Origin: Fidelibacterota bacterium
GTDB taxonomy: Bacteria; Marinisomatota; SORT01
Direction: 5' to 3'
DNA length: 7,649 nt
NCBI GenBank assembly: GCA_022563775.1
Contig: JADFMS010000062.1
Location: 1-7,649, forward strand
Of the stretch, positions 1 to 5,729 are shown piece after piece (the first letter of the stretch is position 1; every line of letters begins with the position of its first letter). The translations under genes were made by a program, and so were the position numbers. The notes under the pieces were generated by a model. That model ran no database searches. It was not told the origin of the DNA and saw only the letters and a program-made list of their open reading frames with translations.

Positions 1-313
1 TAGATGCGGCGATCTGCAATGAAAGTTCCTTTGCTAACTTAAGAAAATCATCTGTCATTGCCACAAAATCCGTCTCACAGTTCAATTCGAGCAGTACGCC
101 GAGTTTATTACCGGGATGGATATACGATAGGACTGCTCCTTCTTCCGCTGCTCTACCCGACTTCTTTTCCGCCTTGGCTATCCCCTGCTTCCGAAGGTAA
201 TCGAAAGCTGCGCCTACATCTCCATTGGATTCTTTCAGGGCGTTACGGCAATCAAGGATACCTGCGCCTGTTTTATCTCTCAATTCTTTTACTAATCCGG
301 CGCTGATTTCCAT
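1..313 (-). CDS. tsf: Elongation factor Ts, N-terminal part (runs off the left edge)
   Basis: EF-Ts is the guanine-nucleotide exchange factor that recycles EF-Tu-GDP to EF-Tu-GTP in the cytoplasm. The 104 visible codons begin [19 protein letters not shown] and contain the N-terminal UBA-like EF-Tu-binding domain (about residues 1-45, with DCRNAL and the [11 protein letters not shown] stretch). They continue into the core with the hallmark ETDFVA motif at residues 80-85. The ATG at 313 directly follows two stop codons (TAATAA) that end rpsB, so the two genes are only three bases apart and in the same frame. An AGAAG ribosome-binding site lies in the last codons of rpsB, about six bases upstream. 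It is the last visible gene of the rplM-rpsI-rpsB-tsf operon and was probably missed by ORF calling only because it is truncated by the window. Identity is secure; the C-terminal dimerisation and core regions are not visible. Confidence 0.95.
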   Translation of the reverse strand, partial: MEISAGLVKELRDKTGAGILDCRNALKESNGDVGAAFDYLRKQGIAKAEKKSGRAAEEGAVLSYIHPGNKLGVLLELNCETDFVAMTDDFLKLAKELSLQIAAS

Positions 314-316
314 TTA

Positions 317-1051
317 TTACTTCTCTTCCACCTCAGCTACCTCGACCGTTTCAGCTTCCAATTTATCTCTACGGCGCTCTAATGCGTTAATAACGCTATC
401 AGTAAGTTTTTGTATAATAATTGATATGGTTCTGAGCGAATCATCATTGGCGGGAATTACATGATCGATATTAGATGGATCGGTGTCTGTATCAACCATT
501 GCGATTATCGGAATTTCGAGCTTATTCGCTTCTTTGACCGCCGTCTCCTCATGCTTGGCATCGACTATGACGACAATGTCCGGAAGGCGCTTCATTGCCT
601 TAATTCCCCGGAAAACGTTATCGAGCTTTACCCTTTCTCTTTCCAGCGTCAGGACCTCTTTTTTATTAAGTCCCTCATACATCGAAGCAGCCTCTTCTTC
701 GAATTTCTCCAGCTTTTTGATGCTGCGACGTATCGTTGCAAAATTTGTGAGTGTCCCGCCCAACCACCGTTCCGTCACATAGTACATTCCGCATCTTTCG
801 GCTTCAGCGCGGATGAGTCCTTTTGCTTGCTTTTTAGTTCCGACGAAAATTACCGTACCACCATTCTCCACCACTTGAGAAATCATATTGACGGCATCTT
901 CCAGCTGGGATTTCGTTTTATTCAGATCGATCAGATGTATGGAGTTTTTCTCCATGAATATGTAAGGCTCCATTTTCGGATGCCATTTGCGTGTTAGATG
1001 CCCGAAGTGTGCGCCGGTATCTAACAGCTTCTGTATACTAATATCTTCCAA
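317..1051 (-). CDS. rpsB: 30S ribosomal protein S2
   Basis: S2 is a small-subunit ribosomal protein that binds late in 30S assembly near the head-body junction and is needed for S1 recruitment where S1 exists. The 244-residue product has the usual full length of the family. It shows the conserved N-terminus with GAHFGHLTRKWHPKM (residues 13-27), then FVGTKKQA, the RWLGGTLTNF motif, and the C-terminal IPANDDSLRTI stretch. The start is a TTG codon at 1051-1049. An AGAAGGA Shine-Dalgarno lies four bases upstream, no ATG is available before residue 27, and an in-frame TAG (the end of rpsI) lies five codons upstream, so TTG is the only sensible start. The C-terminal tail is acidic (EVAEVEEK). It is the third gene of the L13-S9-S2-EF-Ts operon; the weak start codon may tune its level, which is inference. 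Confidence 0.97.
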   Translation of the reverse strand: MEDISIQKLLDTGAHFGHLTRKWHPKMEPYIFMEKNSIHLIDLNKTKSQLEDAVNMISQVVENGGTVIFVGTKKQAKGLIRAEAERCGMYYVTERWLGGTLTNFATIRRSIKKLEKFEEEAASMYEGLNKKEVLTLERERVKLDNVFRGIKAMKRLPDIVVIVDAKHEETAVKEANKLEIPIIAMVDTDTDPSNIDHVIPANDDSLRTISIIIQKLTDSVINALERRRDKLEAETVEVAEVEEK

Positions 1052-1066
1052 AAAATCCTTCTCGAA

Positions 1067-1459
1067 CTATCTCTTTGAGAATTGATAAGCCCGACGCGCA
1101 CCGCGCAAGCCGGGTTTCTTTCTTTCAACCATACGTGGATCACGAGTGAGAAAACCGGCTAATTTAAGAGTCGGCCTGAGCTCCTGGTCCATCTTGATAA
1201 GCGCTCTTGAAATTCCGAGTCTGATGGCGCCGGCCTGAGAGCTGAGACCACCCCCCTTTACGGTTGCAATTACATCGTATTTCGACTTCGATTCTATCAG
1301 ATTAAACGGTTGGCTGATGATGAATTGAAGTGATTTTCTCGGGAAATAATCGTCAACTTTACGTTTATTTATATTAAATTTTCCTTTACCCGGCTTCACC
1401 CATACCCTTGCAACAGCTTTTTTTCTTCTTCCTGTTCCGTAATATTCGTTCTTTACCAT
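1067..1459 (-). CDS. rpsI: 30S ribosomal protein S9
   Basis: S9 sits in the head of the small ribosomal subunit, and its C-terminal tail reaches the P-site tRNA anticodon. The 130-residue product is full length. It begins with the typical [14 protein letters not shown] segment (residues 6-19), carries the central [19 protein letters not shown] motif (about 69-87), and ends in the diagnostic basic tail [17 protein letters not shown]. The ATG at 1459 lies six bases after the rplM stop, across an in-frame TAG TAA TTT, and no clear Shine-Dalgarno is visible, so translation is probably coupled to rplM. The stop is TAG at 1067-1069, 15 bases before the rpsB TTG. L13 and S9 are paired in nearly all bacteria. 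Nothing is missing. Confidence 0.97.
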   Translation of the reverse strand: MVKNEYYGTGRRKKAVARVWVKPGKGKFNINKRKVDDYFPRKSLQFIISQPFNLIESKSKYDVIATVKGGGLSSQAGAIRLGISRALIKMDQELRPTLKLAGFLTRDPRMVERKKPGLRGARRAYQFSKR

Positions 1460-1465
1460 AAATTA

Positions 1466-1894
1466 CTAAACTTTTAGCTCTGTCGGCTGCTGTGCCCCGT
1501 GTGGATGCTCCGTTCCTGCGTAGACTTTTAATTTTCGAAATAACTTTCTGCCGAGTTTATTTTTGGGAAGCATCCCTTTCACAGCAAGTTCGAGAACTCG
1601 TTCCGGAGTTGATTGTATCATGGACTTAAAGGTAGTGCTCTTAAGACCTCCCGGATATCCTGTGTGGCGATTATATATCTTCGCCTCATATTTATTTCCG
1701 GAAACCTTTATTTTTTCGGCATTCACTATTATAATAAAATCACCGTTGTCGACATGATATGCGAAATTCGGCTTATGTTTTCCCATCAAAATGTGCGATA
1801 CCTTCGACGCTACCCTTCCGAGTATCTTATCCTGAGCGTCGACAATAAACCATTGATGGCTTATATCATCTTTTGTCGGACTAAACGTTTTCAT
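1466..1894 (-). CDS. rplM: 50S ribosomal protein L13
   Basis: L13 is an early-assembling large-subunit protein. The 142-residue product matches the family length. It shows the N-terminal WFIVDAQDKILGRVASKVSHIL segment (residues 15-36), GKHKPNF, the NAEKIKVSGNK stretch, the HTGYPGG motif, and the LAVKGMLPKNKLGRKLFRKLKVYAG block followed by HPHGAQQP near the C-terminus. The ATG at 1894 follows a purine-rich GAGA leader with AGAGG only two bases from the start. It is the first gene of the operon: a strong promoter lies at 1936-1964, giving a predicted leader of about 35 nt. That is short, and I see no room in it for the larger L13 autoregulatory leader structures known from other bacteria. Confidence 0.97.
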   Translation of the reverse strand: MKTFSPTKDDISHQWFIVDAQDKILGRVASKVSHILMGKHKPNFAYHVDNGDFIIIVNAEKIKVSGNKYEAKIYNRHTGYPGGLKSTTFKSMIQSTPERVLELAVKGMLPKNKLGRKLFRKLKVYAGTEHPHGAQQPTELKV

Positions 1895-1935
1895 TTCCTC
1901 TTCTCTCTCTCAATCAAACTCTCGTGCAGTCGCAA

Positions 1936-1964
1936 AAAATATATTTCCCCCTTCCTATTGTCAA
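1936..1964 (-). promoter_or_regulatory. Sigma70-type promoter of the rplM-rpsI-rpsB-tsf operon
   Basis: On the minus strand a perfect -35 hexamer TTGACA (1959-1964) is followed by a 17-base spacer and the -10 hexamer TATTTT (1936-1941). The predicted start point is near 1929, leaving a leader of about 35 nt before the rplM ATG. Its spacing and its position in the 115-base gap between two genes fit a housekeeping promoter driving a ribosomal operon. It has the same architecture as the promoter at 4212-4240. Confidence 0.8.
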
Positions 1965-2009
1965 GGCTTATTTTGAGGATATCGGCATAAATAGAGTAAA
2001 AAACAACCG

Positions 2010-3290
2010 TCATTCTCCATCTAAGGATATGCTTAAGGAGTTAAGTGATACGTCAGTTACATCGATTATCATATCATCAATTATTATCCCATCGATCTCC
2101 TTTGCAATAATCTCCGCAGTAGAATGGGCATGAACTTCCAGCTCTGCGATATTCCCGCTGTAAGTCCTGGTTCGAATATTGACAAAGCCGCGAATGAGAT
2201 AGCTAAGACTGTTCTTTAGATTCAGAAATTGAGCATATCCTTTGATATTGTTCACAGTCAGATTAATTGTCCTGCCCGCATTGACCTCTGTGCTCCATCT
2301 GTTAATAATATCTTGCATAAGAGTGCCGCTTACCTTAGTTACCGCTTTCCTGACAGCGCGCATAGCTCCTGTTTTTATGTTGCTGTGCGGATAATCAGCA
2401 TGTGCCGTCGCTTCGGTAATCAGGACACCGTTATCGATCATTATAGCATTCAGCTTTATCGTCACCCGAATAGAGTTTATTCGGCTGCTTTCTTTTTTTG
2501 TCGGGTTAGCTACTACTATTTCGGCCCTCCCTATAATAGCTACGTCGGCGCCATATTCACCGGCAAGCGAAATGACCGCGCTGAGATGCCTGTCACCTAC
2601 AATCAAAGATCTGTTTCTGTACGGAGCCATATCTGACGAGGCCACATCTACAATATCAAACCCGAATTTTGTGAATTCTTCCCCTAAGATGCGCTCCACT
2701 TCTGAGAGTTCATCTCTCACCGCCTTCACGCTGTCATCCGAATTGACAATTATAAACAGGCTCGGTTTTCCTAACCGGTGAAGCAATAGCCCAATGACGT
2801 CAAGATCGTACTCTAACTTATCGGTATCTATGATCGCTTCGATTTTTACAGAATAAATATCTTCTTTTATCATTTCAGTTTGGATAATTTCGTATTTTTT
2901 TATGTATTCCAGCGGATTCGAAAAAATGTTATTCTCTAAGAGTTGATAATTCCGGGAGATCAACTCCGGCGCTGACATTAACCCAAGAATACTTTCTATC
3001 GCATTATTGAGAGCATCATAAACAGCATTTTTCTTGGCAATATCATACCTTTTTTCTATAACCATCCCGGTTCCTGCGGCAGTTATTACTCTGACATCCT
3101 CGTCAGATGAGATTCTGTTCGTTGAAGATTTTTTTCCTGATCCGGAACCGACAGATAAAAAGTAGGTTCCCCGGGCATGAAGAAGAGCAGAATTACCGGG
3201 CATATCCCTCTGACTACTCTCTCCGAATGGAGCGGATAAGAAAAAAATGGTTGCTACGACACCGATAATCAGTACTTGAAAATTCTTCAT
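2010..3290 (-). CDS. Exported protein with FlgT_N-like domain, function unknown
   Basis: The 426-residue product begins with a signal peptide (MKN, hydrophobic core at residues 6-20, then small and polar residues) without a lipobox, so it is probably periplasmic. After a low-complexity linker (about 28-64) comes a segment at about 66-163 with the pattern of the FlgT N-terminal/LPP20-like fold: VITAAGTGMVIEKRYDIAKK, repeated Ala in an amphipathic helix, then EYIKKYEIIQTEM and the strand IYSVKIEAIIDTDKL. A second region (about 175-332) with LGKPSLFIIV, FGFDIVDV and GADVAIIGRAEI resembles the middle domain of FlgT or the CsgG/LpoB type. A small C-terminal alpha/beta domain (about 340-420) ends in SISLDGE. 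FlgT proteins act at the flagellar basal body, but no flagellar gene is in view, so a general envelope role is as likely. The ATG at 3290 has no clear Shine-Dalgarno. No clear terminator separates it from the rplM promoter. Coding status is secure; domain assignment is by pattern only. Confidence 0.8.
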   Translation of the reverse strand: MKNFQVLIIGVVATIFFLSAPFGESSQRDMPGNSALLHARGTYFLSVGSGSGKKSSTNRISSDEDVRVITAAGTGMVIEKRYDIAKKNAVYDALNNAIESILGLMSAPELISRNYQLLENNIFSNPLEYIKKYEIIQTEMIKEDIYSVKIEAIIDTDKLEYDLDVIGLLLHRLGKPSLFIIVNSDDSVKAVRDELSEVERILGEEFTKFGFDIVDVASSDMAPYRNRSLIVGDRHLSAVISLAGEYGADVAIIGRAEIVVANPTKKESSRINSIRVTIKLNAIMIDNGVLITEATAHADYPHSNIKTGAMRAVRKAVTKVSGTLMQDIINRWSTEVNAGRTINLTVNNIKGYAQFLNLKNSLSYLIRGFVNIRTRTYSGNIAELEVHAHSTAEIIAKEIDGIIIDDMIIDVTDVSLNSLSISLDGE

Positions 3291-3380
3291 GGGGTAATTT
3301 TCAATGATTTTATTTTTATCGCCCAGCTGCCTCTCTTTTCTATTTTGCGAAGCGGTGATTCCTGCACATGAGAGTGAAAT

Positions 3381-3399
3381 ATAACTAAAAATTAGTTAT
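3381..3399. repeat. Perfect A/T-rich palindrome, operator-like
   Basis: ATAACTAA and TTAGTTAT are exact inverted repeats around a three-base centre (19 bp in all). It lies about 90 bases upstream of the start of the FlgT-like gene and overlaps a weak candidate -10 (TATATT on the minus strand). It could be an operator or the A/T hairpin at the end of a small transcript. Confidence 0.45.
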
Positions 3400-3532
3400 T
3401 TAGCGAAAGGAAGTTTAGCAAACTTGGTCAGGAGTCTATTGCGGAATGAAATAACCCCCGGAGTGGCGCTAATTCCATGCAGCCGGGTTAACATGGAACC
3501 ACTCCGCACACTCCCGGGGCGTTTCCTTTTAG
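3399..3532 (-). other. Compound inverted repeat; possible structured RNA or dispersed repeat
   Basis: Nested complementary segments run through this stretch. The innermost is TTCCATG (3473-3479) with CATGGAA (3492-3498). Next, GGAGTGG (3460-3466) can pair with CCACTCC (3499-3505). Alternatively CCCCCGGAGTG (3455-3465) can pair with CACTCCCGGGG (3509-3519), with one mismatch. The outer ends, GCGAAAGGAA (3403-3412) and TTCCTTTTAGC (3523-3533), are also nearly complementary. The loop segment GGGTTA (3485-3490) can pair with TAACCC (3453-3458), offering an alternative fold. On the minus strand a 32-codon ORF (ATG at 3494, TAA at 3396) spans much of it, with no evident Shine-Dalgarno. It lies upstream of the FlgT-like gene and downstream of a terminator, so it could be a leader, an independent small RNA, or a copy of an interspersed repeat. 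I do not recognise a known RNA family. Confidence 0.45.
3411..3425. repeat. Perfect palindrome AAGTTT-N3-AAACTT
   Basis: A six-base inverted repeat with a three-base centre. Its midpoint lies 28 bp from that of the 3381-3399 palindrome. On the minus strand the motif GCTAAA occurs twice 15 bases apart across this junction, so part of the symmetry may come from a short tandem duplication. Confidence 0.4.
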
Positions 3533-3556
3533 CTTAGGCTGTTATTGAAAAGAAAA

Positions 3557-3572
3557 TGTAATGTCTATTACA
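3557..3572. promoter_or_regulatory. Operator-like palindrome TGTAAT-N4-ATTACA
   Basis: A perfect six-base inverted repeat with a four-base centre, the form typical of a site for a dimeric helix-turn-helix regulator. It sits just beyond the T-run of the terminator at 3576-3600. On the minus strand it overlaps a weak promoter-like pair (TAGACA, 17-base spacer, TAACAG) that would start transcripts near the outer arm of the inverted repeat at 3532. The regulator is unknown. Confidence 0.35.
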
Positions 3573-3600
3573 AAAAATCCGGTGACAAGATCACCGGATT
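3572..3600 (-). terminator. Rho-independent terminator of the DUF1722-like gene
   Basis: Perfect 10-bp arms AATCCGGTGA (3576-3585) and TCACCGGATT (3591-3600) close a five-base loop. On the minus strand the hairpin is followed at once by six T residues (3572-3577, two of them in the stem). It lies 21 bases after the stop codon at 3622. The plus strand lacks a T-run, so it acts in one direction. Confidence 0.9.
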
Positions 3601-3621
3601 ATCTGATTATCAGTTAATTCC

Positions 3622-4041
3622 CTATATTTCTGAAGAACTTATCCCGTCGAAATAGCTCGATTCGAGAAGATTATCCACATCGTACTTTAGAATAAGTTTA
3701 TGGAATTCACTCTTAATATCCGAAAAGTCTTCCGCGTCGCCATCAAGATTTTCAAGAAGTCCGAAAATCCTCTTTTTTTCGTTTCTGCTGACGACATTCT
3801 TAAGATGCCCCCAGATGTAATAAGCTGTGTTTCTTCTGGAGAGCGGCTCCGGGTCACCTGAAAAAAGTTTTTCTGTTTCTTCTACATAAATTTTAACCAT
3901 CTCATCTTCAGGAGTATTTGATTTTATCAGATTTTTCAGCTTATCATGAACTTCAAAGGAGTATTCCATTATCTGAAAACGATCTTTGAACCAACATTCA
4001 AGGACGTCAAGTTTATTTGTTATCTTTTTTGCGCTACTCAT
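3622..4041 (-). CDS. DUF1722/YbgA-like protein (divergent)
   Basis: A 139-residue soluble, charged, mostly helical protein without a signal peptide. Its pattern follows the DUF1722 domain (YbgA family). There is an N-terminal helix with WFKDRFQIMEYS (17-28), a conserved-type Y-x3-T stretch (YVEETEKLF), then RRNTAYYIWGHLKNVVSRNEKKRIFGLLENL (69-99). The last matches the family's N-x4-H-x-x-G-Y-x-K...S-x-x-EK core in position, though several hallmark residues differ. The ending HKLILKYDVDNLLESSYF resembles the family's final helix. The molecular function of DUF1722 is unknown; relatives are often fused to DUF523 or encoded near DNA photolyase, neither seen here. The start is well supported, with GAGGAA (4047-4052) five bases before the ATG. 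It forms its own unit: promoter at 4212-4240 and terminator at 3572-3600. The family call rests on pattern only. Confidence 0.75.
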   Translation of the reverse strand: MSSAKKITNKLDVLECWFKDRFQIMEYSFEVHDKLKNLIKSNTPEDEMVKIYVEETEKLFSGDPEPLSRRNTAYYIWGHLKNVVSRNEKKRIFGLLENLDGDAEDFSDIKSEFHKLILKYDVDNLLESSYFDGISSSEI

Positions 4042-4205
4042 TTTTATTCCTCAATTACTTTGTTATGGTTTTTCAAACCGCTTTCGGTCAGAACTGCTTA
4101 CCGACTTGTCGTTTAACTTAACTAATTACTTTTTCACCTTGATGAGGTTGACATCCTTTTACATCAGCCGGCAAGGTATCCCCCTGATTAAATCACCTTT
4201 AGACT
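4042..4205 (-). promoter_or_regulatory. Long 5' leader of the DUF1722-like gene with overlapping hairpins
   Basis: The predicted transcript carries about 164 nt before the ATG. Near its 3' end are three short stems that share arms and so exclude one another: TCGGT/ACCGA (4084-4088 with 4100-4104), ACCG/CGGT (4077-4080 with 4085-4088), and GGTTT/AAACC (4067-4071 with 4075-4079). The Shine-Dalgarno GAGGAA follows at 4047-4052. No known riboswitch class is recognised. The length depends on the promoter call. Confidence 0.35.
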
Positions 4206-4211
4206 GAGAGA

Positions 4212-4240
4212 AAATTAACGTTTAAAAACATTATTGTCAA
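4212..4240 (-). promoter_or_regulatory. Sigma70-type promoter of the DUF1722-like gene
   Basis: On the minus strand TTGACA (4235-4240), a 17-base spacer and TAATTT (4212-4217) form a near-consensus promoter, with a start point near 4205. It lies just after nhaC, so the DUF1722-like gene need not rely on read-through from the antiporter gene. Confidence 0.75.
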
Positions 4241-4275
4241 TAGGTAATCCGAATTTTTAGCGATAAGATCAAAAT

Positions 4276-5691
4276 TCAGCTCATAACAGCGGCAGAAACC
4301 AGTAATAACAGCATGGTGCCAAAAGCTGCTATCAATGCGTACGGAAGTTGGGTTTTAACATGCTCTATGTGGTCAGATGCCGACACAAGGCTCGAAATAA
4401 TTGTGGTGTCAGAAATCGGTGAACAATGGTCGCCGAATACTCCGCCTCCCAAAACGGCTGCGATGGAGAGGGGCAGTATTCCGCCGACTTCGGATATCAG
4501 TGGTACAGCGATGGGAATCATTATCGCAAACGTACCCCAGGACGTCCCGGTTGAGAATGCCATCGCACCCGAAACTATAAACAGAATCAAAGGAATAAAA
4601 ACCGGACTGAGCCAGGGACCGACCATACCTGCAATATATTCTCCCGTTCCCATCTTAGTTGTAAGATTTCCAATCGCAAATGCCAGCAACATCAAAATTG
4701 CCATCGGCATAAGTGATCTTGCTCCGGTTACAAACCGTTCACTCAGCTGCTGGAGATTCATTATTCCCTGAACTCTATACATTACCGCCGCTACAATAAC
4801 GGCGGTCGACACAGCCATCAGTACCGAGATAGATCCCGTTCCCCTCATAATATTACCATTTCCGGTAACGAACAAAACTATCAGCATCATCCCGATCATT
4901 ACGCCAATCGGAAGCAGCATATTTATTGAACGGAATTTTGCGCCTTCGACCGGTCTTACCGCCCCTATTTCGGAAATAACCCCGGATATATTCTCTGAAC
5001 CGGATTGATTCGAGTCGAGAGCTCTCAACTCGGCTTCTTTCATCTTCCCTATATCTCTCTGAGTAAATATTGTGATAACTACGAGGGCTAATGCGAGTAT
5101 CGCATAAAAATTCAGAGGAACGGCCTTTACGAAGACGCCTACGGGATATTCGATACCCTGTTCTGCTAATAGACCGATTACAAAAGCCCCCCATGCGTTC
5201 AGCGGTATCAGGACACAGACCGGTGCGGAAGTGCTGTCGACAATATAAGCGAGCTTTTCCCTTGATATTTTGTATTTATCGAATACGGGTCTGCATACGG
5301 TTCCGGTAACAAGAATCGAAATGTTCGTTTCTATAAAAATTATCATGCCGGTCGACCATGCGAGAAACCCTGCCGACCTGCGCGAGTTGACGAATCTTCT
5401 TCTCTCAAGCCATGCGATAAATCCCTCTACCCCTCCGGAACTCTGTATATAGGTTATCAGGACTCCCATAAGAATGCTGAAAAGAATTACACTCGAGTTT
5501 GACGGGCTTTGAAACACTTCCAACAACGCCTCAAGCGTATCGGCGAATCCTATAAACGGATTCCAATTAGAGAGAATCGAGTAGCCGACAAAAATCCCGA
5601 AAAATAGAGCCAGATAGACCTGCCGCGTCCACACAGCAAGAACGATCGCGACGATCGGAGGCAGGAGTGAGAATATGCCTATCTCTGCCAT
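4276..5691 (-). CDS. nhaC: NhaC-family Na+/H+ antiporter
   Basis: A 471-residue polytopic inner-membrane protein of the NhaC family (ion transporter superfamily), which exchanges Na+ for H+; some members exchange organic acids, so the substrate is inferred. The N-terminus FSLLPPIVAIVLAVWTRQVYLALFFG is typical. Family signatures are present: VDSTSAPVC (151-159), FSTGTSWGTFAIMIPIA (379-395), GDHCSPISDTTIISS (420-434) and HVKTQLPYA (444-452). A soluble loop, about residues 211-252, is rich in charged residues and divides the two halves. The ATG at 5691 lacks a Shine-Dalgarno of its own and overlaps the stop codon of a ten-codon upstream ORF (TAATG), so it may be translated by coupling. It lies 38 bases after the TPR gene and is probably co-transcribed with it. 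A weak stem without a T-run follows the stop. Confidence 0.93.
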   Translation of the reverse strand: MAEIGIFSLLPPIVAIVLAVWTRQVYLALFFGIFVGYSILSNWNPFIGFADTLEALLEVFQSPSNSSVILFSILMGVLITYIQSSGGVEGFIAWLERRRFVNSRRSAGFLAWSTGMIIFIETNISILVTGTVCRPVFDKYKISREKLAYIVDSTSAPVCVLIPLNAWGAFVIGLLAEQGIEYPVGVFVKAVPLNFYAILALALVVITIFTQRDIGKMKEAELRALDSNQSGSENISGVISEIGAVRPVEGAKFRSINMLLPIGVMIGMMLIVLFVTGNGNIMRGTGSISVLMAVSTAVIVAAVMYRVQGIMNLQQLSERFVTGARSLMPMAILMLLAFAIGNLTTKMGTGEYIAGMVGPWLSPVFIPLILFIVSGAMAFSTGTSWGTFAIMIPIAVPLISEVGGILPLSIAAVLGGGVFGDHCSPISDTTIISSLVSASDHIEHVKTQLPYALIAAFGTMLLLLVSAAVMS

Positions 5692-5723
5692 TAACTGTGT
5701 TTTTCGTCTGTAGACGGACTCAT
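5691..5723 (-). CDS. Possible ten-codon leader ORF upstream of nhaC
   Basis: On the minus strand ATG (5723) opens a frame encoding MSPSTDEKHS and ends with TAA at 5691-5693, which shares its last base with the nhaC ATG. A GGAGGA Shine-Dalgarno in the last codons of the TPR gene lies about ten bases upstream of this ATG, whereas nhaC itself has none at a usable distance. The palindrome CGTCT-N2-AGACG (5705-5716) lies inside the frame. Together these suggest translational coupling to nhaC, but a frame this short can occur by chance. Confidence 0.3.
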   Translation of the reverse strand: MSPSTDEKHS

Positions 5724-5729
5724 TTTAAA

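Larger units (their letters stand above)
3291..3575. other. Gene-poor intergenic region rich in palindromes
   Basis: No conventional gene is seen between the FlgT-like gene and the terminator of the DUF1722-like gene. The region holds a compound inverted repeat (about 3399-3532) and three short palindromes (3381-3399, 3411-3425, 3557-3572), listed separately. It must also contain the promoter of the FlgT-like gene. The only candidates I can see are weak, for example TATATT near 3376-3381 on the minus strand with a poor -35, so none is called. Confidence 0.6.

Noticed and set aside
461..997. Plus-strand open frame of 178 codons
   Set aside because: It lies entirely antisense to rpsB, whose family match is certain, and its translation looks like a shadow frame without domain features.
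1995..2040. Imperfect hairpin at the end of the FlgT-like gene (CTCC/GGAG with TAAG/CTTA) followed by six T on the minus strand
   Set aside because: The stem is broken and A/T-rich, lies inside the coding end, and is about 12 bases from the T-run, so it is not convincing as an intrinsic terminator.
4148..4153. A perfect TTGACA on the plus strand
   Set aside because: No -10-like hexamer lies 16-18 bases downstream and no plus-strand gene follows.
4249..4279. Stem AATTTT-type arms just after the nhaC stop
   Set aside because: A/T-rich with a 13-base loop and no T-run after it; more likely chance than a terminator.
4313..4771. Plus-strand open frame of 152 codons
   Set aside because: It is antisense to the conserved C-terminal half of nhaC and is explained by that gene's codon pattern.
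4853..5194. Minus-strand frame of 113 codons rich in Arg and Ser
   Set aside because: It is an out-of-frame reading within nhaC with biased composition and no start signal.
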